The notes under the pieces: generated by a model | The model's input: only the letters and a program-made list of their open reading frames with translations | Told to the model about the DNA's origin: nothing | The model's database searches: none | Translations under genes and position numbers: made by a program | Origin: a virus | Virus record (IMG/VR): IMGVR_UViG_3300023202_000247 | Coordinates: 1 to 64,000 of that record | Length of the DNA stretch: 64,000 nt | Direction: 5' to 3' (one strand) | Shown here: piece by piece, positions 31,781-39,804 of the stretch | How positions within the stretch are numbered: position 1 is the stretch's first letter | Layout of the letters: every line of letters starts with the position of its first letter

Positions 31781-32071
31781 ATGACTGAGAAAATGACCAG
31801 CTACGACGTTCCAATTGTTCACCACGCAGCATTGACCCTCAGCGAAACCGCTCCCAATAACCACGATGACCGCTACGGCGTGCTTGGCTGGCTCAACGAC
31901 GGTCGCGCTGTGGTGGCTGGGCTCATCGGTCGCTCACTATGGGACGAGCTGGAGGCAGACGACTATGTGATCGAGTATCAGACGTGCCTCCCGTGCGAGC
32001 ATGATCATCCGGACGCGATGGAGGTCGAGGGCGCATACAGTACGTACTGGGTTCGCTGGGACGACCGCTGA
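31781..32071 (+). CDS. hypothetical protein (GC-rich)
   Basis: 96 residues; HHAALTLSETAPNNHDDRYG, VVAGLIGRSLWDELEADDYV, CLPCEHDHPD. GC-rich third positions. Sits between the two paralogues at 30620 and 32097 and may have moved with them. Confidence 0.65.
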   Translation: MTEKMTSYDVPIVHHAALTLSETAPNNHDDRYGVLGWLNDGRAVVAGLIGRSLWDELEADDYVIEYQTCLPCEHDHPDAMEVEGAYSTYWVRWDDR

Positions 32072-32096
32072 CACAGAGTAATTGATTGACACCAAG

Positions 32097-32342
32097 ATGA
32101 CTAACGATCTAAAATGGTACACTCGACCCGTTGATGCGGGTCAGATCATCCACGAAGAGTACGCCGCAGACGGGGATTGGCTCTACTGCCGCTCGACCGA
32201 CCGTAGCGACGGCGAGGTCACCTATTACCGGGTGGCTTGGGATGCCGTGGAGGTGACCGGCGACTTCGAGCCCTGGAACGGCCGGGTCGGCGCGATTATC
32301 GACGATGAGGATTGGGAGTTATTTAACCCGAAAAAAGAGTAA
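32097..32342 (+). CDS. paralogue B of a GC-rich hypothetical protein
   Basis: 81 residues; the ATG is preferred to an upstream TTG. Nearly identical to the first 75 residues of the gene at 30620, also at the DNA level, so the duplication is recent. The C-terminal extension is replaced by NPKKE. Confidence 0.7.
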   Translation: MTNDLKWYTRPVDAGQIIHEEYAADGDWLYCRSTDRSDGEVTYYRVAWDAVEVTGDFEPWNGRVGAIIDDEDWELFNPKKE

Positions 32343-32345
32343 GCA

Positions 32346-32567
32346 ATGAATCATAAGTTTAGAATGGTTTCGGTCTTTTGCGCACATGCCATCGGGTCCG
32401 TGTATGACCACATTCGCGAGTACACTCAAAAGCTGGTTCAATCGAGACCTGGTAACAAAGAATGCTGTGCTCCTAAAAGTCACAGACCTGCCATGGATTC
32501 AATTGGCATGCCTCCCGTAAACGTGTACATGCTTCGTCGTCGTAAGAATTACGAGCTACCGAACTGA
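32346..32567 (+). CDS. small ORF carrying a CRISPR-type repeat
   Basis: 73 residues. A complete 36-nt repeat of the CTGTG/CACAG class lies in frame in the middle and encodes GNKECCAPKSHR. Either the repeat inserted into a real gene or the ORF is fortuitous. The N-terminus (FRMVSVFCAHAIGSVYDHI) looks protein-like. Confidence 0.4.
   Translation: MNHKFRMVSVFCAHAIGSVYDHIREYTQKLVQSRPGNKECCAPKSHRPAMDSIGMPPVNVYMLRRRKNYELPN
32452..32487 (+). repeat. solo CRISPR-type repeat, class 2 (complete 36 nt)
   Basis: Starts gtaacaaagaatg, then CTGTG, loop ctcctaaaagt, CACAG, ac. Same length and layout as the array repeats at 44040-45293 but with the alternative stem. No second repeat is adjacent. Confidence 0.85.
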
Positions 32568-32586
32568 AGATAAAATAAGAGATTAC

Positions 32587-32922
32587 ATTTGCATATGTGG
32601 CAATTGTGACCACGAGTGGAAACAATCTGGAAATATTGACACTTTAAAGGTTTCATGCTCCGAGTGTTTTGATGACGATGATATCGCTTGGCACGAACTG
32701 GAAGATGAAGAGTTTGACAAGACAGTAAACCATTTAGCAGAAGAAATCGAAGGGATTTATGCGCCAGGCGAGCTTTATAACTACGTACAAGACGCTCTAA
32801 TGGAGGAAGCTGCTAAAAAAGCAAAAAGCATTAGATACCAGCAGGATAAACAGCTCGAAGCTCTTGTAAGAGTAAAAGGAAGTGAGTGGGTTAGAAAAAA
32901 TCTAATTCATCCATGGCGCTAA
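32587..32922 (+). CDS. zinc-ribbon/coiled-coil protein without a conventional start codon
   Basis: The frame reads CICGNCDHEWKQSG, KVSCSECFDDDDIAWHELED, then a long charged helix and ends KNLIHPWR; composition and a CxC-xx-C / CxxC zinc ribbon show it is coding. The frame is open from 32521, but no ATG, GTG or TTG precedes the ribbon. An ATT at 32587 lies 5 nt after AAGAG and is the best-placed start. Alternatives are a start lost by mutation or a sequencing error. About 111 residues. Confidence 0.6.
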   Translation: MCICGNCDHEWKQSGNIDTLKVSCSECFDDDDIAWHELEDEEFDKTVNHLAEEIEGIYAPGELYNYVQDALMEEAAKKAKSIRYQQDKQLEALVRVKGSEWVRKNLIHPWR

Positions 32923-32924
32923 CG

Positions 32925-32948
32925 TTATCGGGCCATATGGCCCGATAA
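32925..32948. terminator. perfect palindromic hairpin
   Basis: TTATCGGGCC ATAT GGCCCGATAA, starting 2 nt after the stop codon. The sequence ggcccgata recurs just downstream (32951-32959). Probable terminator or processing hairpin. Confidence 0.6.
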
Positions 32949-32977
32949 ATGGCCCGATACAATTTTGGAATGAGGAA

Positions 32978-33163
32978 ATGGACGATGGCGGGCACAACTT
33001 GGAAAGCAGCATGAGCAGTCACATCTGTTGTCCAGCACAAACCGTAGAGAAAGCTTGTCTCAAAGCTCGCGATGTTTTGGAGCAAAAGCATGAGCAAATT
33101 CTAAAAGAAGGTAAAAACAGGGTAACCAAAGCGGAGGCATCATTGCTACGCTTTTTACGGTAA
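32978..33163 (+). CDS. small helical hypothetical protein
   Basis: 61 residues after TGAGGAA. HICCPAQTVEKACLKARDVL then a charged helix. A shorter start at 33011 is possible. The following 145 nt (33164-33308) contain only short unstarted frames; I support no gene there. Confidence 0.5.
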   Translation: MDDGGHNLESSMSSHICCPAQTVEKACLKARDVLEQKHEQILKEGKNRVTKAEASLLRFLR

Positions 33164-33308
33164 AGTTCTCGAAAGCGTTCAAAGCCGAAGTGGTGGCGTC
33201 CTTGGATTCCCGCACGATTCAAGCGAGAACCTGACAAACTATCTCTTCGTGAGATGTTGAGACCCAATTGACAGTTGGATCTTTGATTCGTGTGTAAGTG
33301 ACTACATT

Positions 33309-33500
33309 TTGTATGAACGATATGTATTGCTTGGACGTGCAAAAGAAACCATGCTGCCCGTTTCCTACTCTTATTACGATGACGTGGAAGAGCTGGAACG
33401 CTTGATTAACTTGTGCAACGTTAGCACTGGTGAAATTTTTCTCACCGGTGAAGATTTGAAACTTATCGGCGATTTCCTAGAATCAAGTCCATATCGATGA
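33309..33500 (+). CDS. hypothetical protein, start uncertain (TTG)
   Basis: Up to 63 residues. The body YYDDVEELERLINLCNVSTG...EDLKLIGDFLESSPYR is clearly coding-like. Upstream there is only a TTG (33309), and the first in-frame ATG is at 33351. No binding site is evident. Confidence 0.5.
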   Translation: MYERYVLLGRAKETMLPVSYSYYDDVEELERLINLCNVSTGEIFLTGEDLKLIGDFLESSPYR

Positions 33501-33550
33501 TAACAATAGAAAGAAAGGAGGAGGTTATGTATTAACCTCAACAAAGGAGC

Positions 33551-34009
33551 GTGGCCTTGTCCACGAAGAAACTCAGCCGTACGGTCAACGAACGAGGCCG
33601 TAACAAAGGAAACAAAGCTAGGCGTCGTCAGTCCAACAGACGTAACAGACAGCAGGCCAACGTGTTCTTGCGCCAATGCGCACTGGACCCCGACTTGTTC
33701 TCGGAAAAGCCGCTACCAAAACGGGAGCCGGTCCTCAAAGAGTGCGGGGCAAACATGGGACCCTTGTGTCGCTGGATAAACAAGAACATCCAAGGGCTCA
33801 GCTACGATGAGAAACGTGGCCGAGTATTGCAGGCATTCGAGAGAACGAATAGCTTGCGCATCATGTTCGTGTTAATCGATTGCTTAGAAGATGATATAGC
33901 ATTCACGTTGTTTTGCGGATACGAATCCACATACTGGCTATATCCCAAACACACAATCTGGAATAAGAAAAACTATCTTTGCCGAAACCGAACGCCCTGG
34001 AAAGGATAG
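33551..34009 (+). CDS. basic hypothetical protein
   Basis: 152 residues; GTG behind AAAGGAGC. Very basic N-terminus (GRNKGNKARRRQSNRRNRQQ) suggests RNA/DNA binding. The second half is mixed (RIMFVLIDCLEDDIAFTLFC). Followed by 400 nt of structured non-coding DNA. Confidence 0.65.
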   Translation: MALSTKKLSRTVNERGRNKGNKARRRQSNRRNRQQANVFLRQCALDPDLFSEKPLPKREPVLKECGANMGPLCRWINKNIQGLSYDEKRGRVLQAFERTNSLRIMFVLIDCLEDDIAFTLFCGYESTYWLYPKHTIWNKKNYLCRNRTPWKG

Positions 34010-34019
34010 TTTCCCTTAT

Positions 34020-34265
34020 CACGACCGACCCGCTGGTCGAATGTCTCCGTTGTGTCACGGTTGCCGCAGTGCGTCACAACAAAACGTAGACACAACTGTT
34101 ACACAACGGAGACAAAAGTCGTTACCAGCCAGCGGGCCGGCGTGATATATTCCTTTTCTACCACTCGGCTCGCTATTCGCTCGCCTCGTAACTACTATAA
34201 CAACTCTGATCATATATTGATCGATCTGTAGCTACGAAGACGAGCGTAGCGAGTCTGAGTAGCTT
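34020..34265 (+). ncRNA. structured non-coding block (two nested/long hairpins)
   Basis: First structure: an outer stem 34029-34036/34129-34136 encloses a perfect 14-bp stem 34042-34055/34101-34114. Second structure: a long imperfect hairpin with arms 34158-34195 and 34228-34262 and an A/T-rich loop containing tgatcatatattgatcgatc. Together they fill the gap between two genes. Either a small RNA, an operator region or an origin-like element; I see no ORF. Confidence 0.55.
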
Positions 34266-34424
34266 GCAGGTTTTCATTTGATTACATTACCTGATAGTGT
34301 TTTTAACATGGGTAGTTATCATAAAAGGTAATTATGGTGGCAGCCCGCGCTCATAATTTTACAAGGATGCTGTGCTCCTAAAAGTCAAGAGCTGAACAAG
34401 AACGTATGGATGAAAGAGTAAACA
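34266..34424. other. leader region upstream of 34425 gene
   Basis: A/T-rich sequence with no ORF, containing a degenerate class-2 repeat and ending in gaaagagtaaac before the ATG. The same gaaagagtaaa string precedes the gene at 44214, which also follows a class-2 repeat. Confidence 0.5.
34359..34392 (+). repeat. solo CRISPR-type repeat, class 2, degenerate 3' end
   Basis: ttacaaggatgctgtgctcc then taaaagtcaagagc. It keeps the 5' arm CTGTG and the loop but the 3' arm is changed (CAAGAG for CACAGAC). Confidence 0.7.
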
Positions 34425-34799
34425 ATGCATAAATTTCTCAAGGATATGGAGCAAAGTGGCGACCTACTCCTCTTTAAGCAAAAACAGATGCATCTAAATG
34501 AAGGTCCGACATTCTTTGGCAAGTCATTAACTGAGCGATGCTGTGGTACCAATTCATTTTTGACGGTGCGCTACTCATTCTTCACGTTAGAAATTCGTCA
34601 AGCTTATGACGTAGAAAACGTAAAGAAGAGTTTTACGCCTGTTAGGTGGGAATTGCGTTTCGAAGGTGGTCATGAAATCGACTGGGGTATGGCAGAGACC
34701 GTTGTAGATGCCATCGAAGATGCAGAGTCTGCGTTGCGAAAACGAGTAAAAGAATTCGTAGATATCGTTACGCTTTCTAAGAACGTTTCTAATGATTGA
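34425..34799 (+). CDS. hypothetical 124-residue protein
   Basis: Follows GAAAGAG. MHKFLKDMEQSGDLLLFKQK, then TVRYSFFTLEIRQAYDVENV. Its leader contains a solo repeat, as does that of the gene at 44214. No family is recognised. Confidence 0.65.
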   Translation: MHKFLKDMEQSGDLLLFKQKQMHLNEGPTFFGKSLTERCCGTNSFLTVRYSFFTLEIRQAYDVENVKKSFTPVRWELRFEGGHEIDWGMAETVVDAIEDAESALRKRVKEFVDIVTLSKNVSND

Positions 34800-34892
34800 T
34801 AATTTACAACATGTCCAAGAATACGAGGGAATCCACAATGATCTAATGATTGATAATTTACAACATGTCCAAGAATACGAGGGAATCCACAA
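34788..34892. repeat. 51-bp tandem direct repeat
   Basis: Two copies (34788-34838 and 34842-34892) of tctaatgattgataatttac... separated by 3 bp. The first copy contains the end of the upstream gene. Probably a slippage duplication. Confidence 0.85.
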
Positions 34893-34956
34893 TAAATAAA
34901 CCACTGGAATAACTGGTCTGGTAGCATTCCGGCCAAACTAAACGATAGGAAAAGAA

Positions 34957-35265
34957 ATGAATAGGCTCAAAGAAGACTCCTACAAAGATGCAGCTGCTCT
35001 CATTCGTATGTACAAAAAGTACGATGATGAACGGTTCTTGACCCAAGCAGCTTTTGTGCTGAGTACCACAAACGAATACGGTGTTGAGTTGTCTACGGTG
35101 ATTGCCATGTCGGAGCTGGATGCTGTCAAGGTTAATCATCAAAACCTGATGAAGTTGCACGAGTTCAAGGCTGATGGCCAAAAGGATCCTGTGCCGCTCA
35201 AATGGTGGGTATCAAACTTGTGTGAACTTGACAATCTGTTAAATCATCGAAACTATAATGCCTGA
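34957..35265 (+). CDS. hypothetical 102-residue protein
   Basis: Behind AGGAAAAG. Helical (DAAALIRMYKKYDDERFLTQ). Overlaps the PARG-like gene by 8 nt, so probably cotranslated with it. Confidence 0.7.
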   Translation: MNRLKEDSYKDAAALIRMYKKYDDERFLTQAAFVLSTTNEYGVELSTVIAMSELDAVKVNHQNLMKLHEFKADGQKDPVPLKWWVSNLCELDNLLNHRNYNA

Positions 35266-36517
35266 AAGATTTTTCAATATATTCGAGTACGAATCTTCCA
35301 GTTTAGATGATAACTGTATCATTTATCATGACGTAACGTTTATAAATGACGTTACACAGATCAAAGCTGGAACGAAATTTAGTCAGTGTGCTTTTCAAGT
35401 TGCATCTGGCAGACTAGTAGTTAGTGACGGTCGCACGGTAAATCTCGAGTACTATCAAGAGTTTCTTCGAGAACGCAACCGCTGTGATAAGTGCGGCGGT
35501 CCGGTTGAGCTTCAAAGCAATCTGAAACAATCTTTTTGTATTGACTCTCTATCTAACAATCCTGGTAAAGCATATAATCGTGAATGGATGAGCATTCCAC
35601 ACTGGTGGGAGTATGAGTGGTGTCACAAATGTGAAAGTATATCGGAGAGTGACAAAAAAGAAGTTATGGTTAAGCTCAGGCAAAATTTGAAGCGCTGCAA
35701 GATCGCAGAGAATATCTTGGGCATCTGTGAACGTGGCCATTATCATACACATGGTGGACAACATGTAAAACTAGAAATCAATAAGTCTCCAGATGTAGTT
35801 GCTCATAAAGGTTTCGATTACAAGCCGTTGCTCCATACCCCTCAGTTGAGTGTAAACAACGAAACAACGCAAAACGCCATCTTTCGTTTACATGAAAAAT
35901 ACCCAGAGGCAAGTATCGTTGCGCTGAACTTTGCATCAGCTAAGCGTCCGGGTGGTGGCTTCCTCGAAGGTTCCATGGCGCAAGAGGAAGACTTGTGTTA
36001 TAGTTCAACACTATACGCATCTCTTCGCAATGCTAGTTCGTTTTACGAGATGAATGCTGAAAGCAGGCTGATTTGTGGTCATCCATATAATGCTGGACTT
36101 TACGAAAACGTACTAGCCATTAGTCGCAACGTTGCCTTTATCAAAAATAATGCATATGGAGTTTTTACCAGGCCAACATACGTAGATGTGGTTACATGTG
36201 CCGCACCGAACGCAAACGAATTCTTCAGACTCTATGAGCGTGCTGATAAAGATGGCCAATCAATTTTAGAAGAGGTGTTGGACAAGCGTATTCGTTTCAT
36301 GCTACATGAAATTGGTCCACGGTATGACATTCTCATCTTGGGAGCATGGGGCTGTGGTGTGTTTGGAAATGACCCGCACTTTGTTGCGCGACTGTTCAAA
36401 CAGAACTTGCAAATGGATTTCTGCGAGAAGGTGAAGCTTGCACACTTTCCCGTGTATGACAGGGAACCTGGCTCTAAGACATTCAACACATTTAAAAAGG
36501 TTCTACAGTATGTTTGA
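35258..36517 (+). CDS. poly(ADP-ribose) glycohydrolase, TIGR02452/DUF2263 type
   Basis: 419 residues. The N-terminal part has two CxxC knuckles (CDKC 76-79 and CHKC 122-125). The C-terminal macrodomain has ALNFASAKRPGGGFLEGS then MAQEED (222-245), giving the PARG signature GGG...QEE with catalytic Glu243/244. It also has DVVTCAAPN and ILGAWGCGVFGNDP. Microbial PARGs remove ADP-ribose from proteins or nucleic acids. In a phage this could reverse ADP-ribosylation by host defence (DarT-type or other ART toxins) or serve NAD salvage. That role is inference; the family call is firm. Confidence 0.88.
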   Translation: MPERFFNIFEYESSSLDDNCIIYHDVTFINDVTQIKAGTKFSQCAFQVASGRLVVSDGRTVNLEYYQEFLRERNRCDKCGGPVELQSNLKQSFCIDSLSNNPGKAYNREWMSIPHWWEYEWCHKCESISESDKKEVMVKLRQNLKRCKIAENILGICERGHYHTHGGQHVKLEINKSPDVVAHKGFDYKPLLHTPQLSVNNETTQNAIFRLHEKYPEASIVALNFASAKRPGGGFLEGSMAQEEDLCYSSTLYASLRNASSFYEMNAESRLICGHPYNAGLYENVLAISRNVAFIKNNAYGVFTRPTYVDVVTCAAPNANEFFRLYERADKDGQSILEEVLDKRIRFMLHEIGPRYDILILGAWGCGVFGNDPHFVARLFKQNLQMDFCEKVKLAHFPVYDREPGSKTFNTFKKVLQYV

Positions 36518-36701
36518 TAAGCTTGCTCCATTTGGAGCTGCGCAGGTCCATACGGACCAGTATCTGCGCTGGTGTCGACGTGAATTGTCGATGAGTCATA
36601 AAGAATACGAAAGCTGTGGAGAGATCAACGCAACCGGGCTTGCAGAGGCATGTGCTCAGGAGCTTGAAGCATATGTAGATTTTGAAGAATTCAAAATCTA
36701 G
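36510..36701 (+). CDS. hypothetical 63-residue protein, amber-terminated
   Basis: Starts 8 nt before the PARG stop. RRELSMSHKEYESCGEINAT then a helical acidic tail. It ends at TAG, after which the same frame continues with coding character for 23 codons, so the stop may be a recent mutation. Confidence 0.6.
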   Translation: MFDKLAPFGAAQVHTDQYLRWCRRELSMSHKEYESCGEINATGLAEACAQELEAYVDFEEFKI

Positions 36702-36707
36702 CCGGAA

Positions 36708-36773
36708 GTGTTTGATGCTGCCGCAGAAGCTGCGCTCGAATGGGAGCGAGCTGTAATCAAAGGAGATAATTAA
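36708..36773 (+). pseudogene. in-frame continuation after TAG
   Basis: VFDAAAEAALEWERAVIKGD follows in the same frame as the previous gene. It could also start independently at GTG after GGAA. Either a read-through extension or the detached 3' end of a broken gene. Confidence 0.35.
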
Positions 36774-37040
36774 ATGCTACATTTCAATCTACCAACTACT
36801 CGCGAGCGTGCTGACTGGGGCTGTTATGGCCGTGGAGTTAGCGAGCAATACCGTCTCGTTGCCATCGAAGATGATGATACGATTCGTGCATGGGATTATG
36901 TTGGTGAAACTTACAGCGTGCATCACGATCTGAGTGATGCAGAGTGCGAAGAGATCAGGCGTATGGCTGTGCTTGTACGTAATGGCAAGTACTATACGGC
37001 TGGCGGCTTCCTCATAAGGAAAGATGAACAAGCGGCGTAA
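36774..37040 (+). CDS. hypothetical 88-residue protein
   Basis: Strong site AAAGGAGATAATTAA. DDDTIRAWDYVGETYSVHHD and RRMAVLVRNGKYYTAGGFLI: small alpha/beta. Overlaps the next gene by 17 nt. Confidence 0.7.
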   Translation: MLHFNLPTTRERADWGCYGRGVSEQYRLVAIEDDDTIRAWDYVGETYSVHHDLSDAECEEIRRMAVLVRNGKYYTAGGFLIRKDEQAA

Positions 37041-37227
37041 AGCAACCATCATCAAGGTTCTCGAGTCGGCATCTGTACGTATTCAGACGGCTCCGAAAAC
37101 AGCTGCGTGGATGCTTACACATCCCGAGTCTTTGCATGATGAAGCAAAGGTTCGGGATGTGGCCATACAGTATAGTGAGCCATGGATTGGACAACCATTT
37201 ATCGTGGTAGATGTTGAGTATGAGTAA
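37024..37227 (+). CDS. small basic hypothetical protein
   Basis: 67 residues with AAGGAAAG inside the previous gene. MNKRRKATIIKVLESASVRI; no family is recognised. Confidence 0.6.
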   Translation: MNKRRKATIIKVLESASVRIQTAPKTAAWMLTHPESLHDEAKVRDVAIQYSEPWIGQPFIVVDVEYE

Positions 37228-37288
37228 AAAATCTGAAGAAAACGATATGCTCAATGTGAGCGAGAACACTGAACTGATTGGAAGGTAA
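37220..37288 (+). CDS. 22-residue mini-ORF
   Basis: MSKKSEENDMLNVSENTELI overlaps the previous stop. Weak support. Confidence 0.35.
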   Translation: MSKKSEENDMLNVSENTELIGR

Positions 37289-37303
37289 TTAGGTGAGGTT
37301 CAA

Positions 37304-37528
37304 ATGGGAAATAAATTCGCGACTTATTCTTTGGTAGCGGTTCATTCCCGTGAAGCTGGCCAAGTCAGCGGCATGTGGGTGCAGGACCATGTTGGAACTC
37401 TGGACACTGCTAAGAAAGCTGCTGCCCGAACTGAAACTGTGAACGGGAACGTAAAGATCGCAGTGGTTTTCGGAGTCAACAAGACTGGCCCGATGCCGAG
37501 TTATCACGAATGTTTGGTGGAGCTGTGA
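37304..37528 (+). CDS. hypothetical 74-residue protein
   Basis: Moderate site (GTGAGG). Alternating pattern TYSLVAVHSREAGQVSGMWV. Ends in a TGATG overlap with the membrane protein. Confidence 0.65.
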   Translation: MGNKFATYSLVAVHSREAGQVSGMWVQDHVGTLDTAKKAAARTETVNGNVKIAVVFGVNKTGPMPSYHECLVEL

Positions 37529-38079
37529 TGGTCATCATATCTTTTCTCACAGGCTATTGTCTATTTTCCTATGTTGCAGCCGGCTTGATTGCAAACAAGC
37601 GTGTCGGAGGCCAAGAAGCCAAAGTTATGTTTGGAGATGTAATGGTTGGTATTCTGTGGCCGTTGTGGATTTCGTTAGCCTGCTTTAAGGCTTTGTATCT
37701 TTTCGCATGTTGGTTGCCCAATGCATTTGTAAGACTTTACAAATGGTCTGTTGTATCTGGTAGTACTGTAAAGACATCGTTGCTTGCAGCAATTTCAATG
37801 TCACTCGGACTTGAGTCTGAGAAAAAGGATGATGTACGAGAGCATGGTGCTTATCGTACATGCGCAAGGGTCGAACTTCTAGAAGTGGACAATGATTATG
37901 ACTACATCGATCGTCCGCTTCTGATTCCAACAGAGGTGAATTGGGATTGGGACTACTCATACGGTGACTGCGAAGATGATGAAGATGGATTTTACGATGA
38001 AAAGTTTCAAAACATGCTGGATGAAAGCCCCGCCATCAAGATGGCAAAGTTTCGAGACGTGATGAATGATGATGGCTAA
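37528..38079 (+). CDS. membrane protein with acidic tail
   Basis: 183 residues. At least two membrane segments (IISFLTGYCLFSYVAAGLIA; VMVGILWPLWISLACFKALY), then an Asp/Tyr-rich cytoplasmic tail (DWDYSYGDCEDDEDGFYDEK). Paired with the next membrane-protein gene, which it overlaps. Function unknown. Confidence 0.7.
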   Translation: MVIISFLTGYCLFSYVAAGLIANKRVGGQEAKVMFGDVMVGILWPLWISLACFKALYLFACWLPNAFVRLYKWSVVSGSTVKTSLLAAISMSLGLESEKKDDVREHGAYRTCARVELLEVDNDYDYIDRPLLIPTEVNWDWDYSYGDCEDDEDGFYDEKFQNMLDESPAIKMAKFRDVMNDDG

Positions 38080-38476
38080 GCCGATACGATTCGTTGTAAT
38101 CCTACCATCGTTGCTTTTTACATTGAGTGCGTTTATCCTGCTTTGGGTGGCCACTCGAGGTTCGGTGTTTGAGGCGATTGTTTTTCTCATAGCATCGCTC
38201 TTCCATTTCTTTGCAGCTTACAAGTTCTACCTTTACATGGATATGAAAGATGCTCCGTTACCAAAGCGCAAGGAGCATCCGGGTCCATTGGTTGCGTTGG
38301 TATATCCCAATGCATTTCCAAATGTTGACCGGGAAAAACTTCAAGAACATATCAAAGAGTGTTTGCCATGCAGACTCTTTGTTGAAAGCGAATGTGAGAA
38401 CAATCCTCATCGCGATGCGACTCGCGATGAATTGCGTGAAATCTGGGAACGAAGAATAAATAAAGAAACGGAGTAA
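38066..38476 (+). CDS. two-segment membrane protein
   Basis: 136 residues; three consecutive ATGs make the exact start unclear. Two membrane helices (VILPSLLFTLSAFILLWVAT; AIVFLIASLFHFFAAYKFYL), then a soluble part with HIKECLPCRLF, a His/Cys group like anti-sigma-type zinc sites. Function unknown. Confidence 0.7.
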   Translation: MMMAKPIRFVVILPSLLFTLSAFILLWVATRGSVFEAIVFLIASLFHFFAAYKFYLYMDMKDAPLPKRKEHPGPLVALVYPNAFPNVDREKLQEHIKECLPCRLFVESECENNPHRDATRDELREIWERRINKETE

Positions 38477-38573
38477 AAAGTGACTAAAAGGATTTCTTGC
38501 AGTGTTCAAAAAGCTTTCGCATAGTGACCAGCAAAAGGTTTTGAACTCCATTTGAAACAAAAGAGTCGTATAG

Positions 38574-39359
38574 ATGGAAAAGTTACGAGTAGAGATTAAT
38601 TGTCGTGGTAACAAGATGTATTACAAGTGGGATACGGATGAACTGCATAATCCGTATGGTCCAGCTGTTGAATACGCAAATGGAACTAAATATTGGTATC
38701 TAAACGGTAAACATCACAGAGATGATGGCCCAGCTGTTGAATATGCAAATGGAGCTAAAGAGTGGTGGATAAACGATAAGCGTCATCGTGAGGATGGTCC
38801 AGCTGTTGAAGGTGCAAATGGACATAAAGAGTGGTATCTAAACAATAAACTTCATCGTGAAGATGGTCCAGCTGTTGAAGGTGCAAATGGACATAAAGAT
38901 TGGTATCTAAATAGTAAACGTCACCGAGAAGATGGTCCAGCTGTTGAATATGCAAATGGATATAAATCTTGGTGGATAAATGGTAAACGTCACCGAGAAG
39001 ATGGTCCAGCTATTGAATATGCAGATGGATATAAAGATTGGTATGTAAACGGCAAGCTTCATCGTGAAAATGGTCCAGCTGTTGAATTTGCAAATGGACA
39101 TAAAGAATGGTATCTAAACGGTAAACTTCATCGTAAAGATGGTCCAGCAATTGAAAATGCAAATGGACGTAAAGAGTGGTGGGTAAACGGAAAGCTTCAT
39201 CGTGAGGATGGTCCAGCTGTTGAATATGCAAATGGAGATAAATGTTGGTATGTAAATGGTACCAAACTGACAGAAGAAGAGTTCAACAGTCGTCACTCAT
39301 CTTGTACCAGCAAGATTGTTAAGATTGACGGAAAACGCTACAAGTTAGAAGAGATTTGA
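38574..39359 (+). CDS. MORN-like repeat protein (9 units)
   Basis: 261 residues: the longest member. Head MEKLRVEINCRGNKMYYKW, nine units of the HREDGPAVEYANGxKxWY pattern, tail LTEEEFNSRHSSCTSKI. Adjacent units are more alike than distant ones, a sign of repeat expansion. First gene of cluster 2. Confidence 0.8.
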   Translation: MEKLRVEINCRGNKMYYKWDTDELHNPYGPAVEYANGTKYWYLNGKHHRDDGPAVEYANGAKEWWINDKRHREDGPAVEGANGHKEWYLNNKLHREDGPAVEGANGHKDWYLNSKRHREDGPAVEYANGYKSWWINGKRHREDGPAIEYADGYKDWYVNGKLHRENGPAVEFANGHKEWYLNGKLHRKDGPAIENANGRKEWWVNGKLHREDGPAVEYANGDKCWYVNGTKLTEEEFNSRHSSCTSKIVKIDGKRYKLEEI

Positions 39360-39361
39360 AA

Positions 39362-39802
39362 ATGGAAAAGATAAGATTAGAGATTAATTGTCGTGGTGAC
39401 AAGAAGTATTACAAGTGGGATACGGATGAGTATCATAATCCATATGGTCCAGCTGTTGAATACGAAAATGGAGATAAATATTGGTATTTAAACGATAAGT
39501 GTCACCGAGAAGATGGTCCAGCTGTTGAACATGCAGATGGGCGTAAAGCTTGGTATCTAAACGGAAATCGTCACCGAGAAGATGGTCCAGCTGTTGAATA
39601 TACAAGTGGGGATAAAGAGTGGTGGGTAAATGGGGTACTTCACCGAGAAGATGGTCCGGCAATTGAAGGTGCAGATGGACGTAAATCTTGGTATGTAAAC
39701 GGTACCAAACTGACAAAAGAAGAATTCAACAGTCGTCACTCATCTTGTACCAGCAAGATTGTGGAGATTGACGGAAAACGTTACAAGCTAGAAGAAGTTT
39801 GA
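39362..39802 (+). CDS. MORN-like repeat protein (4 units)
   Basis: 146 residues. The ATG after the TTGAAA is used as in cluster 1. Four units; one carries TSGDKEWWVNGVL. Confidence 0.8.
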   Translation: MEKIRLEINCRGDKKYYKWDTDEYHNPYGPAVEYENGDKYWYLNDKCHREDGPAVEHADGRKAWYLNGNRHREDGPAVEYTSGDKEWWVNGVLHREDGPAIEGADGRKSWYVNGTKLTKEEFNSRHSSCTSKIVEIDGKRYKLEEV

Positions 39803-39804
39803 GC

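Noticed and set aside
33164-33308. Gene in frame after 33163 (KRSKPKWWRPWIPARFK)
   Set aside because: Looks protein-like but has no start codon or ribosome-binding site and is followed by stops; perhaps a decayed end.
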